Assembly (NCBI GenBank): GCA_035505375.1
Contig: DATJQV010000053.1
Span: forward strand, 1-40,142
DNA length: 40,142 nucleotides
DNA from: a bacterium
GTDB lineage: Bacteria; Hydrothermota; Tepidihabitantia; Tepidihabitantales; Tepidihabitantaceae
Direction: 5' to 3'
Each line of letters begins with the position of its first letter. Position 1 is the first letter of the stretch. Made by a program: the position numbers and the translations under genes. Positions 1 to 7,977 of this stretch are shown here, piece by piece. Below the pieces are notes generated by a model that searched no databases, was not told where the DNA came from, and saw nothing but the letters and a program-made list of their open reading frames with translations.

Positions 1-18
1 GTGACCTGCGCCCGAGGC

Positions 19-46
19 TTGCGCTTGCAGGGTGCTGAGGTACAAT
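19..46 (+). promoter_or_regulatory. Sigma-70-type promoter giving a leaderless start
   Basis: TTGCGC at 19-24, a 16-bp spacer and TACAAT at 41-46. The -10 box ends 8 nt before the ATG at 55, so transcription should begin at or next to the start codon. The same geometry recurs at other first genes of this window. Confidence 0.5.
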
Positions 47-54
47 CCCGGTGT

Positions 55-306
55 ATGAAGGAAGCTGTGAGTAGTCCGCTCAAGAAGGAACTAAGGGCCT
101 ACGCCGCCCACAAGTCCGAGTTGCTGCGTCGGGCATCCGGCAAATACGTGCTCATCAAGGGCAGCCGGATAATTGGCACGTTTGACAGCGAGCTGGACGC
201 GGCGCACCAGGGGTATGAGCGGTTCGGTAACGTTCCGTTCCTTGTGAAGCAGGTTGTGGAAGTCGAGGTTCCGCTCGACTTCACTTCGAGCCTGCTGGGC
301 GTCTGA
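55..306 (+). CDS. Small DUF5678-like protein
   Basis: An 83-residue cytoplasmic protein with no signal peptide or membrane segment. The core reads GKYVLIKG, then IIGTFDSELDAA, then GYERFGNVPFLVKQV, which I recall from small DUF5678-like proteins encoded directly before retropepsin-like proteases in many environmental genomes. That recollection is unverified. The ATG at 55 is chosen over an upstream GTG at 1 because a -10 box lies at 41-46 and would exclude the earlier start. The next gene, a damaged retropepsin, begins 2 bp after this stop, so the two form one transcript. Function is unknown. Confidence 0.65.
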   Translation: MKEAVSSPLKKELRAYAAHKSELLRRASGKYVLIKGSRIIGTFDSELDAAHQGYERFGNVPFLVKQVVEVEVPLDFTSSLLGV

Positions 307-307
307 G

Positions 308-702
308 TTGCCCAGTCTCACCGTACAACTGCCGGACCTGCAGGCCGAGGGGCCGAGGCTGGAGGTAAGGCTGACTGACACCGCCGGGCCGCTTCACCGG
401 CCGCGGTAGACGCGCTGATTGATACCGGGGCCACCGTGACCGTTGTGGCCAATCAGGTGCTGAAGCGTCTGGGGCTGAGTCCGGTCGGGACAGCTCTGGT
501 CCACACGCCTTCCTCAACGAACGTGCTCTGCTATAAGTACCTGGTGCGGCTGGTGCTGCCGAACGGCGTAGGATTGGAGACGGTTGCGATCGGTACGCCG
601 CTTCGAGGCCAGCGCATCCAGTGTCTGATAGGCCGTGACCTGCTGAGGAACGCAGTCTTCGTTTACACCGGCCAGACCAACACCTTCACCCTATCGTTCT
701 AG
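308..702 (+). pseudogene. Retropepsin-like aspartyl protease, frameshifted
   Basis: Read in the frame of a TTG at 308, the DNA encodes a normal family N-terminus (LPSLTVQLPDLQAEGPRLEV) and then hits a TAG at 407-409. The next frame carries the active-site segment VDALIDTGATVTVV from about 406, a flap-like middle and a C-terminal IGRDLLRNAVFVYTG, ending at 702. No start codon precedes the DTGA motif in that frame. Joining the two frames near 380-405 gives one intact protein of about 130 residues, so a one-base loss (or two-base gain) broke it. Either it is a real pseudogene or the assembly has an error. Retropepsins act as dimers with one DTGA motif per subunit. Confidence 0.7.
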
Positions 703-1450
703 GCTGCCCCGGAAACTCCCGGTTACGCAGCACACGATTCCTGACGCCATAGAAACGCCAAAGGCCGAACGACGACCGCCGAACTGCCTGACGCCGTTAG
801 CTAGCCGACCGGACTCGGCCAAGCGGGCAACCCATTTCCGATTCGAGATTGACCGCGGCCATGGGCCGCGAGTTTCCAGTTTCCAGTACCCAGTTCCCAG
901 CTCTTAGTCCATGGTCTACAGTCCTCAGTCCCTAATCCCTGCCGCCCAAGTCACGCGGTTCACTAGAGTGAACTGGCAGGAGTCCAGCCATTCCAGGTTG
1001 TAGATTTCCGATTGTAGATTGGCGGGGCGCAGCGGGAGGCGGTTGGCGGGTAACGGGTTACGAGCGGGCGGTCAGCGGTTTCGGTGCTTGCGGGCTGGGC
1101 GGTCGCGAGCGATGAAGTCACTCGGCGGAACCGGACAATTCAGAATTCAGATACCAGAAACCGCGGCGGCGGGCACGGATAATTCAGAATTCAGAAACCA
1201 GAAACTAGAGTTCAGAAGTGATAGGAGAGGATTCCAGGGGTCGAGTGGCCTGTGGCCGGCACCGGATAATTCAGAAGTCAGAAACCAGAGACTAGAATTC
1301 AGAATTGCGGACCGGGGGCTACGGTCGGCGGCGTCGGAACTTGCGCGGACGATCGCGAACGATGGAGTCACTCGGCGGAGCCGGACAAATCAGAATTCAG
1401 AGACCAGAAACCAGAATTCAGATACGCTGACGAAGAGCTAGGACGGCGGT
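703..1450. repeat. Repeat-filled non-coding region
   Basis: No credible gene. An open frame at 1019-1441 is built from repeats. The region holds heptamer arrays at 870-939 (ten units of CAGTTCC type), 999-1019 (TGTAGAT), 1138-1161, 1182-1216, 1269-1303 and 1388-1422 (all ATTCAGA or AACCAGA type), a 16-bp palindrome and copies of two longer direct repeats. Each ATTCAGA array is 21 to 35 bp, in whole heptamers. Confidence 0.8.
958..973. promoter_or_regulatory. Perfect 16-bp palindrome
   Basis: GTTCACTAGAGTGAAC is an exact inverted repeat with 7-bp arms around a central AG. It resembles a dimeric repressor operator, but no promoter or regulator gene lies next to it. Function unknown. Confidence 0.3.
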
Positions 1451-1503
1451 TCAGCGCCTGCGTCGGCGCCGATCGCGAGCGATGAAGTCGGACGCGGAGC
1501 CGG
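1102..1503. repeat. Three direct copies of a ~33-bp repeat
   Basis: Copies start near 1102, 1351 and 1471. Each contains a form of TCGCGARCGATGRAGTC followed by CGGAGCCGG or CGGAACCGG. The first two are each followed directly by an ATTCAGA heptamer array, so long repeat plus heptamer array behaves as a unit. The third lies inside the 3' end of the ORF6N gene and encodes its last residues. Confidence 0.7.
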
Positions 1504-2053
1504 TATGGCCGGGTTTGTCGTCGTCAGTGATGAAACCGATGCGTTTCTTCTTGGGCTCGGGCGGTTGCAGGAGTTGACGGATGGCACTGACGAGCGAGCT
1601 TATTGAAGTGTCGTGAGTCGCCACCCGGCGTTCGAGGTCGGCGAGTTTAAGGGCCAACTCGCGGTGACTGGCCAGCAGTTGGCGCATGCGCACGAATGCA
1701 CGCACGACGAATACGGATGCCTCTGCTGCCCGCTTGGAGTTAAGGACCGTCGCCGCCATGACCGCACCATGCTCCGTGAAGGCGTATGGGAGGTGACGGG
1801 AGAACTTGAGGCCCGAGAGGTGGTCACAAATTGTGACTACCTCGGCCTTCTCTTCCGGATTGAGCCGGAACAGGAAGTCGGCCGGGAAGCGGTCGAGGTT
1901 GCGTTTGATGGCCTGATTAAGGGCACGCGTGCTCACACCGAACAGCGCCGCCAGGTCTGCATCCAGCATCACGCGCTGGCCGCGAATCAGCAGGATTCCT
2001 CGGTCAAGGCGCTCGGTTGGTATTAGATATCCGAAGTCTTTAGGCACGGTCAC
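1451..2053 (-). CDS. ORF6N-domain protein with repeat-derived C-terminus
   Basis: A 200-residue protein. Residues 18-65 match the ORF6N DNA-binding domain (GILLIRGQRVMLDADLAALF, then RALNQAIKRNLDRFP), a phage-associated domain also common as a stand-alone bacterial protein. Residues 88-125 (YAFTEHGAVMAATVLNS) and a coiled segment at 128-163 complete the usual layout. Relatives normally end just after a KKRIGF motif, here at 169-174. The remaining residues, ending in ASDFIARD and an arginine run, are encoded by the third copy of the local direct repeat. The GTG start at 2053 is supported by a promoter whose -10 box ends 6 nt upstream. Its biological role is unknown. Confidence 0.8.
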   Translation of the reverse strand: MTVPKDFGYLIPTERLDRGILLIRGQRVMLDADLAALFGVSTRALNQAIKRNLDRFPADFLFRLNPEEKAEVVTICDHLSGLKFSRHLPYAFTEHGAVMAATVLNSKRAAEASVFVVRAFVRMRQLLASHRELALKLADLERRVATHDTSISSLVSAIRQLLQPPEPKKKRIGFITDDDKPGHTGSASDFIARDRRRRRR

Positions 2054-2059
2054 GGGCCA

Positions 2060-2087
2060 AGGATACCGGCGAGGCGTGCTAATTCAA
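2060..2087 (-). promoter_or_regulatory. Promoter of the ORF6N gene, leaderless geometry
   Basis: On the minus strand TTGAAT (2087-2082), a 16-bp spacer and TATCCT (2065-2060), followed by 6 nt and the GTG start. The -10 box is imperfect. Confidence 0.45.
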
Positions 2088-2236
2088 GGCGCGGCGCGGG
2101 AAGTCCTGCGACGCATTAGGCGATTCGTGACGCGCGGGTAGCCGGCTACCGACAGTCCATATGTAGTGGTTAGGTACGGCCGGAACCACAATTCTGCCGT
2201 GGGGTGGGCGGCCCAAGCGAGCACGGACAGTCCAGG

Positions 2237-2264
2237 ATTCAGAAACCAGAAATCAGAATGCAGA
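2237..2264. repeat. Heptamer array, ATTCAGA family
   Basis: Four consecutive 7-bp units: ATTCAGA, AACCAGA, AATCAGA, ATGCAGA. Same family as the arrays at 1138-1422. Confidence 0.75.
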
Positions 2265-2367
2265 ATTGGAGCAGCGGGCAATACTCGGGTTGCCGCGATT
2301 TTCCCGCCCACCCCTCGGCCCCCAGACCGCCTGGAGGGCTGCAGTTGCCGATACAGTGCCGGACACA

Positions 2368-2655
2368 CTAACTCATTGAATCACAGGAACTTTTACCGGG
2401 ATAATGACTCGAACAACGCCGCGAACGCTTTCTCGAACAATGTCTCGAACAACTTCGTGTACAGTTCGCGGGACAACGCCGCGAACAGTTCTTCACATAG
2501 CTCACGACGCAGTTCGCTATTCAGTCATCGACGCACTTGACGACGCAGTCGAACACGCAGTTCGCGACACTTCCACCGGTACTTCTGGGCGAACTTCTCA
2601 GGGTACTTCTCGACGAACATCAACCGGAAGTTTCTGCTCGGCATCCGGCCGTGCA
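2368..2655. repeat. Degenerate 12-bp tandem array (about 24 units)
   Basis: From 2368 the DNA can be cut into 12-bp units with no gaps, for example ATGACTCGAACA, ACGCCGCGAACG, ATGTCTCGAACA, GTTCGCGGGACA, TCTGGGCGAACT and TCTCGACGAACA. Most units end in ACA, GCA or ACT and have a CG step near the centre. The best consensus, close to GTTCGCGAACA, is nearly palindromic. One open frame reads as tetrapeptides ending in RT, but no start site or conserved domain supports a protein. The region 2054-3011 otherwise holds no recognisable gene. Confidence 0.75.
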
Positions 2656-2749
2656 GACTGGGTATGTCGTCGAGACTTTCACGCCGTCCAAGCACACGTA
2701 CTGGACCGGTTACTGGAGCCGTGCCAGTAATTAGCGAGGGCCAGTGAGG

Positions 2750-2783
2750 AAGGTCCGCGCCATCCGGCGCGGCCTTCTGCTTT
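2750..2783 (+). terminator. GC-rich hairpin, possible terminator
   Basis: The arms AAGGTCCGCGCC and GGCGCGGCCTT pair over 11 bp with one bulged T and a short ATCC loop, followed by CTGCTTT. The tail is poor in U, so termination is uncertain. It follows the 12-bp array at a short distance. Confidence 0.4.
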
Positions 2784-2801
2784 GGAGACTCGGCGTCGCG
2801 G

Positions 2802-2843
2802 GCTGACAGCCGACGGCTTGCGGCAGACAGCTCACCGCTCGCG
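2802..2843. repeat. Heptamer array, GCTGACA family
   Basis: Six 7-bp units: GCTGACA, GCCGACG, GCTTGCG, GCAGACA, GCTCACC, GCTCGCG. The family recurs at 4446-4486, 6043-6077, 7944-7971 and 31966-32000. Confidence 0.75.
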
Positions 2844-3011
2844 AATCCCGGGGACGCAGTAGGCGATTCCTGAAGCGCGCGCGTCCTTTGACTCGCCCGC
2901 CCGGTCACCCTAGAATTCCGCCCGCGGCTGCCTCCCGCACTAACCGAAGCCGCTGCCACTTGAGTTGTATGGTCTGATAGAAGACGATGCCCGAGTCATA
3001 GAAGGAGCAAC

Positions 3012-3611
3012 ATGAACGAAGTCGTACGTCCGAAATGGCGAGCGCCCCGTGGCGCAGGTGTGCTGCTGGTTTCACTGCTGCTGGCTGCGCCCATGGGTTT
3101 CTGTGCTGAGAACATGCAGAAGATTGCCGGCGGCGTCACGCTGTCTGCACCTGGAGGACAAACTGTCAGCGGGGCTGACGTCTACTGCTGGCCCGGGTCC
3201 CAATCCGATAGCATGCCGCAGGATAACACGATGGAGGTCGGAGAATCAACGTTCGTGCAATTGCCGAGCTCTTGCAGCGAATTCAGGATCGGCCTGATCA
3301 GTGACGCTCGGGCGGCGTCGTGGACGCTTCTGGTTTCGTCGTTTTGGGGCTCGATGGCCGATGACGAATGGGACACACTCGACGTCTGGAAAGTCGATTC
3401 CACAGCCGGCAACCGCATCGCCTCCAGCGAAGGGAACCTGGAAAACAAGCAGTTCTACGCCAAAGGGCCCGTTCCCGAGTCTATCCACAAGAAACTCAGG
3501 CCGGAGGATGCGGATGCCGACGAGCTTTGCGTGAAGTTGAACAGCAGTCCCTCGGGCAAGGCCGGCTGCAGGATAGTCGTATTCGGAGTGAATCGCAAGG
3601 CGGACAAGTAA
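3012..3611 (+). CDS. Secreted protein of unknown function
   Basis: A 199-residue protein with a clear Sec signal peptide: a basic N-terminus (residues 1-13), a hydrophobic stretch VLLVSLLLAAPMGF and likely cleavage near CAEN (about 31). The mature part is polar, with four cysteines near residues 57, 89, 172 and 184 that could form two disulfides. No known domain is recognised. The ATG at 3012 has a good ribosome site, GAAGGAG, 5 nt upstream. The next gene also encodes an exported protein and the two leader regions share a TGATAGAAG segment, which hints at related expression but is short enough to be chance. Confidence 0.75.
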   Translation: MNEVVRPKWRAPRGAGVLLVSLLLAAPMGFCAENMQKIAGGVTLSAPGGQTVSGADVYCWPGSQSDSMPQDNTMEVGESTFVQLPSSCSEFRIGLISDARAASWTLLVSSFWGSMADDEWDTLDVWKVDSTAGNRIASSEGNLENKQFYAKGPVPESIHKKLRPEDADADELCVKLNSSPSGKAGCRIVVFGVNRKADK

Positions 3612-3760
3612 CCGGCCGGTGATGCCGGGCCGAGACTGAGTGAGGAGACGGGGCACTTCCTTCATTCGGCCGTGCTATGTCGGTTTGATAGAAGGATAGG
3701 AGTGACGTTGTCTTCTTGTGAGAGAGGGCCAGGCGCCTCGGGATGGAGCAGGGAGAAGCC

Positions 3761-4318
3761 GTGAGGAGATCTCTCTGTGTGTTGCTGGTCTTGCTGGGAA
3801 CAGCGGCTGCGACTACTCGAGGACGGAGCGAAAGCCTGTGGTCAGTCGGCGGCTTAGTTCAGGGCGGAGTCAGCCTGACGGCCCTGCAGTCGAAATTGGT
3901 TGCGCTTGCCGCCGGCACCGTCGGCGTAGTCGTCGGCAGGCGGTTGCTGGCCGGCCTCGGCGGCGACTACCTGCTCAGCCCGGTCTTCGATTCAAGCGCC
4001 GGAACCGGGCACCGGCTGGGGATGTGGTACGGCGGTCCGGTCGTGGGCTACCGTCTGCCGCTGTCCAAGAGGCTGGACCTTACCCCGACTGCGCTCTTCG
4101 GAATCGGACGATTCAAGGAACTAGGCGATACTGTCTCTCCCGACAGGATTGGCGTGGTTGAACCGGAAATCGACATGAGCTACTGCTACTCCCCAGACGC
4201 GCCGGTTGCGCTAGGCCTTGGAGCGGCCTACCGTCTTGTCTTCAAGTCCAACTACTTTGCCGGCTCGGAGGCCAGCGGCCTGCGCGGCGTGCTGTTTCTT
4301 AGGGGCAGGTTTTTCTAG
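3761..4318 (+). CDS. Small outer-membrane beta-barrel protein
   Basis: With the GTG at 3761 the 185-residue product begins MRRSLCVLLVLLGTAAATTR, a normal signal peptide. The alternative ATG at 3743 adds six polar residues before it. GGAG and GGGA motifs upstream favour the GTG. The mature part alternates hydrophobic and polar residues with many glycines (GVVVGRRLLAGLGGDYLL, GMWYGGPVVGYRLPL, ALGLGAAYRLVF) and ends RGRFF, the aromatic C-terminus typical of barrel substrates of BamA. Its size suggests an eight-stranded barrel. No specific family was recognised. Confidence 0.7.
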   Translation: MRRSLCVLLVLLGTAAATTRGRSESLWSVGGLVQGGVSLTALQSKLVALAAGTVGVVVGRRLLAGLGGDYLLSPVFDSSAGTGHRLGMWYGGPVVGYRLPLSKRLDLTPTALFGIGRFKELGDTVSPDRIGVVEPEIDMSYCYSPDAPVALGLGAAYRLVFKSNYFAGSEASGLRGVLFLRGRFF

Positions 4319-4394
4319 AACCTCACCGGGGATACCGGTATGTCACGATAGACTGGGCGGACTACGATGTCAGGGCGTAACGCAGCTTCGCCGC

Positions 4395-4486
4395 GAGTGA
4401 CCAGTTTGCAGGTTCCAGTTCCCAGTTGAGAGCCCGGCAGACGATGATGACAGCCGACGCTTGCGGCTTACAGCTTGCAGCCCCGG
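4395..4486. repeat. Two heptamer arrays before the radical SAM gene
   Basis: Units at 4395-4436 are of CAGTTCC type and those at 4446-4486 of GCTTACA type (one unit lacks a base). The second array lies in the open frame upstream of the likely start at 4540. A longer call of the next gene would therefore translate repeat DNA. Confidence 0.7.
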
Positions 4487-4539
4487 TTGGATGCGGCGGC
4501 AGAAACCGGCCGGAGCCGCCGACGGCTAACCGCAAGCCG

Positions 4540-5910
4540 ATGGCGAACGACACGCCAAGGCTCCTCCTGATCACGGCTTCTTCTCCGGAGATTCGCACCG
4601 TCCGGCGGTCACGCGTGCTGAACTTCCAGCAGATTACCATGCCCTATCTGGCCGCCTTCGCGCCCTCCAATTGGGTTGTAACCCATATTGATGAAGCGGT
4701 AACACCGGTCGATGTCGCAGCGGAGGTCGACCTGGTCGGTATCACCTTTCACACCCCGAGCGCGCCTCATGTGTATGAATTGGCTGCGCAGTTTCGGAGG
4801 CGGGGGATTCCGGTCGTGCTGGGCGGGCCGCACGTGACATTGTTGCCCGATGAGGCTCAGGAGCATGCGGACGTGATTTTCATCGGGGAAGCAGAACCGC
4901 ATTGGCCCCGATTCCTGAGAGACTTCGAGAAGGGGGAGTATGAGTGCCGGTACGGCTCAGGCGACTTGCCGACCCTGGTTGATGCGCCGATGGCCAGAAA
5001 AGAGCTGTATCACCGGCGCGACTATACGGGAGGGAGGCTGTTCGCCACTCGGGGTTGCGCCTACGGTTGCGACTTCTGTACGCCGGCGGTGATGTATCAA
5101 CGCAAGGTACGCACGCGCCCGGTTGAAGCTGTAGCGGCTGAGCATGCCTCCTTTGGGGGGAAAGTGATTATCTTTTGGGATGACAATCTGGCAGGTGACC
5201 GGGAGTATGCAAAGGCGCTGTTCCGGGCGATTGCGCCCTACAAGAAGTGGTGGAGCAGTCAGGCGAGCATTCAGGCCGGGGAGGATGCGGAATTCCTGGA
5301 GCTGGCCGCTCGCAGCGGGTGCAAACAGCTGTTCATCGGCCTGGAGTCGATTTCCCAGGCCAGCATGAATGAGGTCCACAAGGGTTTCAACGTGGTCGAG
5401 GAGTATGCGCGGGTGATTGGGCGTATCCATTCATATGGAATAGCGGTCCAAGCCGGGATAGTGTTTGGCTTTGACCATGACACGGAGGCGGTCTTCAGCG
5501 AGACGCTGGATTTCCTGGAGGGGGTCGGGGTGCAGAATGCGACTTTCAACATCCTGACGCCTTATCCCGGGACGCGGTTGCATCAGCGTTTGGAGGCGGA
5601 GGGACGGATACTTACTCGCGATTGGAGCAAGTACAATGGTCGGGAAGACGTGGTCTTTCAGCCTCGGCACATGAGTCCGGATGCACTGCTCGAAGGGTAT
5701 CGGTTCGCCACTCGGCGGTTCTATTCGCTCAATAGCATCGGCCGGCGTCTGGCCCGCTCGCCGGTAGGATTCTGGTGGGCTTTGCCGCTCAATCTTGCGT
5801 ATGCGTACGCGCTTCGTCATGGCTGGGGTCGAATTCCTGAGAATGACACGAAGCGTGCGAGGAGCCCAGGGGACACACGGGGAGTCGGAGACAGTTACCC
5901 GACCTGGTGA
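4540..5910 (+). CDS. B12-binding-type radical SAM protein
   Basis: A 456-residue cytoplasmic enzyme. Residues 1-145 form a Rossmann-like cobalamin-binding-type domain (VDLVGITFHTPSA, VVLGGPHVTLLPDEA, VIFIGEAEPHWP), although the classical DxHxxG cobalamin motif is not evident. The radical SAM core follows, with RGCAYGCDFCTP (CxxxCxxC ligands of the 4Fe-4S cluster), FWDDNLAG, and LFIGLESIS. The substrate is unknown; relatives modify lipids, hopanoids or natural products. The frame is open from 4426, but that stretch is heptamer repeat and the conserved domain starts at MANDTPRLLLITA. No clear Shine-Dalgarno precedes either start. The last 25 residues are polar and also look added. Confidence 0.8.
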   Translation: MANDTPRLLLITASSPEIRTVRRSRVLNFQQITMPYLAAFAPSNWVVTHIDEAVTPVDVAAEVDLVGITFHTPSAPHVYELAAQFRRRGIPVVLGGPHVTLLPDEAQEHADVIFIGEAEPHWPRFLRDFEKGEYECRYGSGDLPTLVDAPMARKELYHRRDYTGGRLFATRGCAYGCDFCTPAVMYQRKVRTRPVEAVAAEHASFGGKVIIFWDDNLAGDREYAKALFRAIAPYKKWWSSQASIQAGEDAEFLELAARSGCKQLFIGLESISQASMNEVHKGFNVVEEYARVIGRIHSYGIAVQAGIVFGFDHDTEAVFSETLDFLEGVGVQNATFNILTPYPGTRLHQRLEAEGRILTRDWSKYNGREDVVFQPRHMSPDALLEGYRFATRRFYSLNSIGRRLARSPVGFWWALPLNLAYAYALRHGWGRIPENDTKRARSPGDTRGVGDSYPTW

Positions 5911-6042
5911 CGGTGGCAAGGCGCGGCATGACGGGTTTCGTACATCGGCGTATCGTTCATCGTTGTTCGTTCCCAGGAAGAGCGGGCAGCGCCCATAGAC
6001 GATGAGTGTTGTGCGAGGACTGACGTGGCGGGTCGAAACGGT

Positions 6043-6077
6043 GATGACAGCCGACAGCCAACAGCTCGCGGCCCGGC
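6043..6077. repeat. Heptamer array, GCTGACA family
   Basis: Five units: GATGACA, GCCGACA, GCCAACA, GCTCGCG, GCCCGGC. It lies in the 252-bp gap between the radical SAM gene and the convergent WG-repeat gene, which holds nothing else recognisable. Confidence 0.7.
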
Positions 6078-6162
6078 TGGAAATAAGATACGAATCGTGA
6101 TGAACTCGCCAAACGCCAGGCCGCTCACGAGCGGCGGCCGTGCGGGCAGGAACTCTTCGGCG

Positions 6163-7203
6163 CTACTCCGAGGGTTGCCAGACGTACTTGCCCGTCTTGT
6201 CGATCCACCCCCACTTTCCACCTGAGATCACGAGACAGGTCGTGTCGGGCGTTCCACCTACGTTGACAAGCGCCAGGCCGTCGCAGAAGCCACAGCCGCC
6301 GTCGAACTGCGGGGAGACTACGACCTTCCCGCTTGCGTCGATGTAGCCGACTTTGGTGCCGGACCGGACCGCGGCCATGCCCTCGCAGAAGCGGTCACCG
6401 GCGATGAATTGCGCGGAGACGATCAGTCGGCCGGTTGTGTCGATATAGCCCCAGTGTCCGCCGACGCTGACCTTGGCCCGGTCTTCAAAGAACCGTTTGG
6501 CCTGGGCGAACTGCGGGCTGATGACCATCCGGCCGGTCGTGTCGACGTAGCCCCACAGGTTGCCGACCTGAACCGGCGCCAGTCCGTCGCCGAAGTTGCC
6601 TCCGCCACTGTACTGGGGGCTGATGACCCACGCGCCAGTCTTGTTGATGTAGCCGAAGTTGGCCAGGCCGGTGCTGTCTTGCTGCCGGACCCATGCCCGT
6701 CCCTCGAAGAAGCTGCCCGCAGCGCTCATCATGGAGTCGGTCGTGATGGCCACATTGCCGGCAATGTTGATGAACTTGCACCACGGACCGACGTGGACCA
6801 CGGCCAGGCTTTCGGAGAAGTCGAAGGCGGTGTAGTACTGCGGGCTGATGACTAGAGCACCGGTCGTGTCGATGTAACCGTACTTGTCGCCGGAGAGGAC
6901 CCGCGCCCGCCCGCAGGAGAAGTATGACGCATAGTCGAATTGCGGGCTGATAACCAGTTCACCGGCAGAATCGATGTAGCCGAACTTGCTCCCGACTTTG
7001 ACGGGTGCGAGACCTTCGGTGAACAGCGTGTCGCCGTCAAACTGCGGATTGATGACCACCTTGCCGGATTGGTCCATGTAGCCGTACTTGCCGCCGACCA
7101 GGATTGGAAACCGGCCGTCCGATTTCTGCTTGAACAGGTCACAGGAGACCGACACAAGCAGGACCAGCGCCAGAATAGGGGCAATCCGATGGTGTGTGCT
7201 CAT
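6163..7203 (-). CDS. WG-repeat lipoprotein
   Basis: A 346-residue exported protein. A signal peptide ends in LLVSVSC, an acceptable though not ideal lipobox with Cys21. The rest is about eight WG-type repeats of roughly 35-40 residues, each with a core like YGYIDTTGALVISPQF. WG repeats are predicted beta structures with unknown ligands and are common in exported proteins. The gene lies 41 bp downstream of another lipoprotein gene on the same strand and is probably co-transcribed with it. Cysteines in several repeats (FSCGRA, CGFCDGL) could form disulfides. Binding partner unknown. Confidence 0.88.
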   Translation of the reverse strand: MSTHHRIAPILALVLLVSVSCDLFKQKSDGRFPILVGGKYGYMDQSGKVVINPQFDGDTLFTEGLAPVKVGSKFGYIDSAGELVISPQFDYASYFSCGRARVLSGDKYGYIDTTGALVISPQYYTAFDFSESLAVVHVGPWCKFINIAGNVAITTDSMMSAAGSFFEGRAWVRQQDSTGLANFGYINKTGAWVISPQYSGGGNFGDGLAPVQVGNLWGYVDTTGRMVISPQFAQAKRFFEDRAKVSVGGHWGYIDTTGRLIVSAQFIAGDRFCEGMAAVRSGTKVGYIDASGKVVVSPQFDGGCGFCDGLALVNVGGTPDTTCLVISGGKWGWIDKTGKYVWQPSE

Positions 7204-7244
7204 GGTTTGTGCCTTTGGTTGTTCGCGCCTGGAGTGCTGACGGG

Positions 7245-7805
7245 CTATTCCTTCATCAGGTGGAAAGCCCGCACCTCAGATTCCCTGCCCTCGAAGTACT
7301 CCTCGTCGGTGTTTGTGACCTCACCGTCCATCTCGACGGAGTTATACACGAAGTTGAAGGTGGAGTTGTCGGTGGTTACTGTGAACATCTGGACACCGTT
7401 GTTCACCTGCCCGGAGGATGCGGCAACCGGCCAGTTGAGCAACAGGGCCACCGGCGATTTGAGACCCAGTCTTGAAGCATAGGAGACGTTGCCCGCGTCG
7501 AGCGTCGGCTCGGGGAAGTGTATCCCGTTCTCGGTTTCGAGATACTGCTGCGTGACCCCGCTCAGGCCGAACTCCACGTCCAGAATCGAGTGGTCGGTCG
7601 GATCGTACTTCACGCACATGAATGGTATTCCGGTTACCTGCAGTTGCCTGTCTCCGTACAGGTCCAGCACGTAGTAGGAGTCGGCGATGCTTCCCTTCCA
7701 GTACTCATAGTGCTGGCCCCCGCCGCAGGAGACAAGTACGAGTGCCGACGACGCTGCTATGATGACCGGATAGACCAGACCTGCGATTCTCGACATTATT
7801 CTCAC
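7245..7805 (-). CDS. Lipoprotein of unknown function
   Basis: A 186-residue protein whose N-terminus ends in SALVLVSCGGG, a good lipobox with lipidated Cys27. The mature region is rich in Tyr, Val and Asn (DSYYVLDLYGD, GVQMFTVTTDNSTFNFVYN) and looks like a beta-sandwich, but no family was recognised. The start is GTG at 7805 or ATG at 7796, and both give the same signal peptide. It is the first gene of a likely two-gene lipoprotein operon with the WG-repeat gene. Confidence 0.75.
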   Translation of the reverse strand: MRIMSRIAGLVYPVIIAASSALVLVSCGGGQHYEYWKGSIADSYYVLDLYGDRQLQVTGIPFMCVKYDPTDHSILDVEFGLSGVTQQYLETENGIHFPEPTLDAGNVSYASRLGLKSPVALLLNWPVAASSGQVNNGVQMFTVTTDNSTFNFVYNSVEMDGEVTNTDEEYFEGRESEVRAFHLMKE

Positions 7806-7854
7806 AACCTGACGTTCCTTTCTGCTTCCGTGGTTCGGAGATTGGCACTTAGTT

Positions 7855-7878
7855 CCATACCAGTTGAGGTCGGTATGG
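7855..7878. promoter_or_regulatory. Inverted repeat upstream of lipoprotein operon
   Basis: CCATACC and GGTATGG form 7-bp arms around a 10-bp loop, about 50 bp upstream of the GTG at 7805. It could be an operator or a 5' leader hairpin. The surrounding 7806-8022 also holds a heptamer array and a terminator-like hairpin. Confidence 0.3.
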
Positions 7879-7943
7879 TGTTCAGGGATCGAGCTTGTGT
7901 GATTCTCGGCGGAGCGGTCCGGAAGTCAAGCCGCGCAACGCAG

Positions 7944-7971
7944 GTTCACGGCTTACGGCTTGCGGCTGACA
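7944..7971. repeat. Heptamer array, GCTGACA family
   Basis: Four units: GTTCACG, GCTTACG, GCTTGCG, GCTGACA. It sits 6 bp before a strong hairpin. Confidence 0.65.
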
Positions 7972-7977
7972 GAGTAG

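Larger units (their letters stand above)
724..2883. repeat. Dispersed ~26-bp repeat, three copies
   Basis: Copies at 724-749, 2110-2138 and 2853-2883 share the pattern ACGCAGTAGGCGATTCCTGA followed by a CG-rich tail. The coordinates span the first to the last copy; the DNA between is not part of it. The copies flank the ORF6N gene and the first 12-bp array. Confidence 0.5.

Noticed and set aside
1019-1441. Open frame of 140 codons
   Set aside because: It is composed of heptamer arrays and direct repeats and has no credible start signal.
703-1450. CRISPR array
   Set aside because: Repeats are 7 bp in tandem or ~33 bp at irregular spacing, without unique spacers of constant length and without cas genes.
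2404-2730. Protein of RT-ending tetrapeptides encoded by the first 12-bp array
   Set aside because: All phases divisible by three stay periodic with a 12-bp unit, so the pattern does not by itself show coding; no start signal or conserved domain is present.
4426-4539. N-terminal extension of the radical SAM protein
   Set aside because: The extra 38 codons are repeat DNA, and the conserved domain begins at the ATG at 4540.
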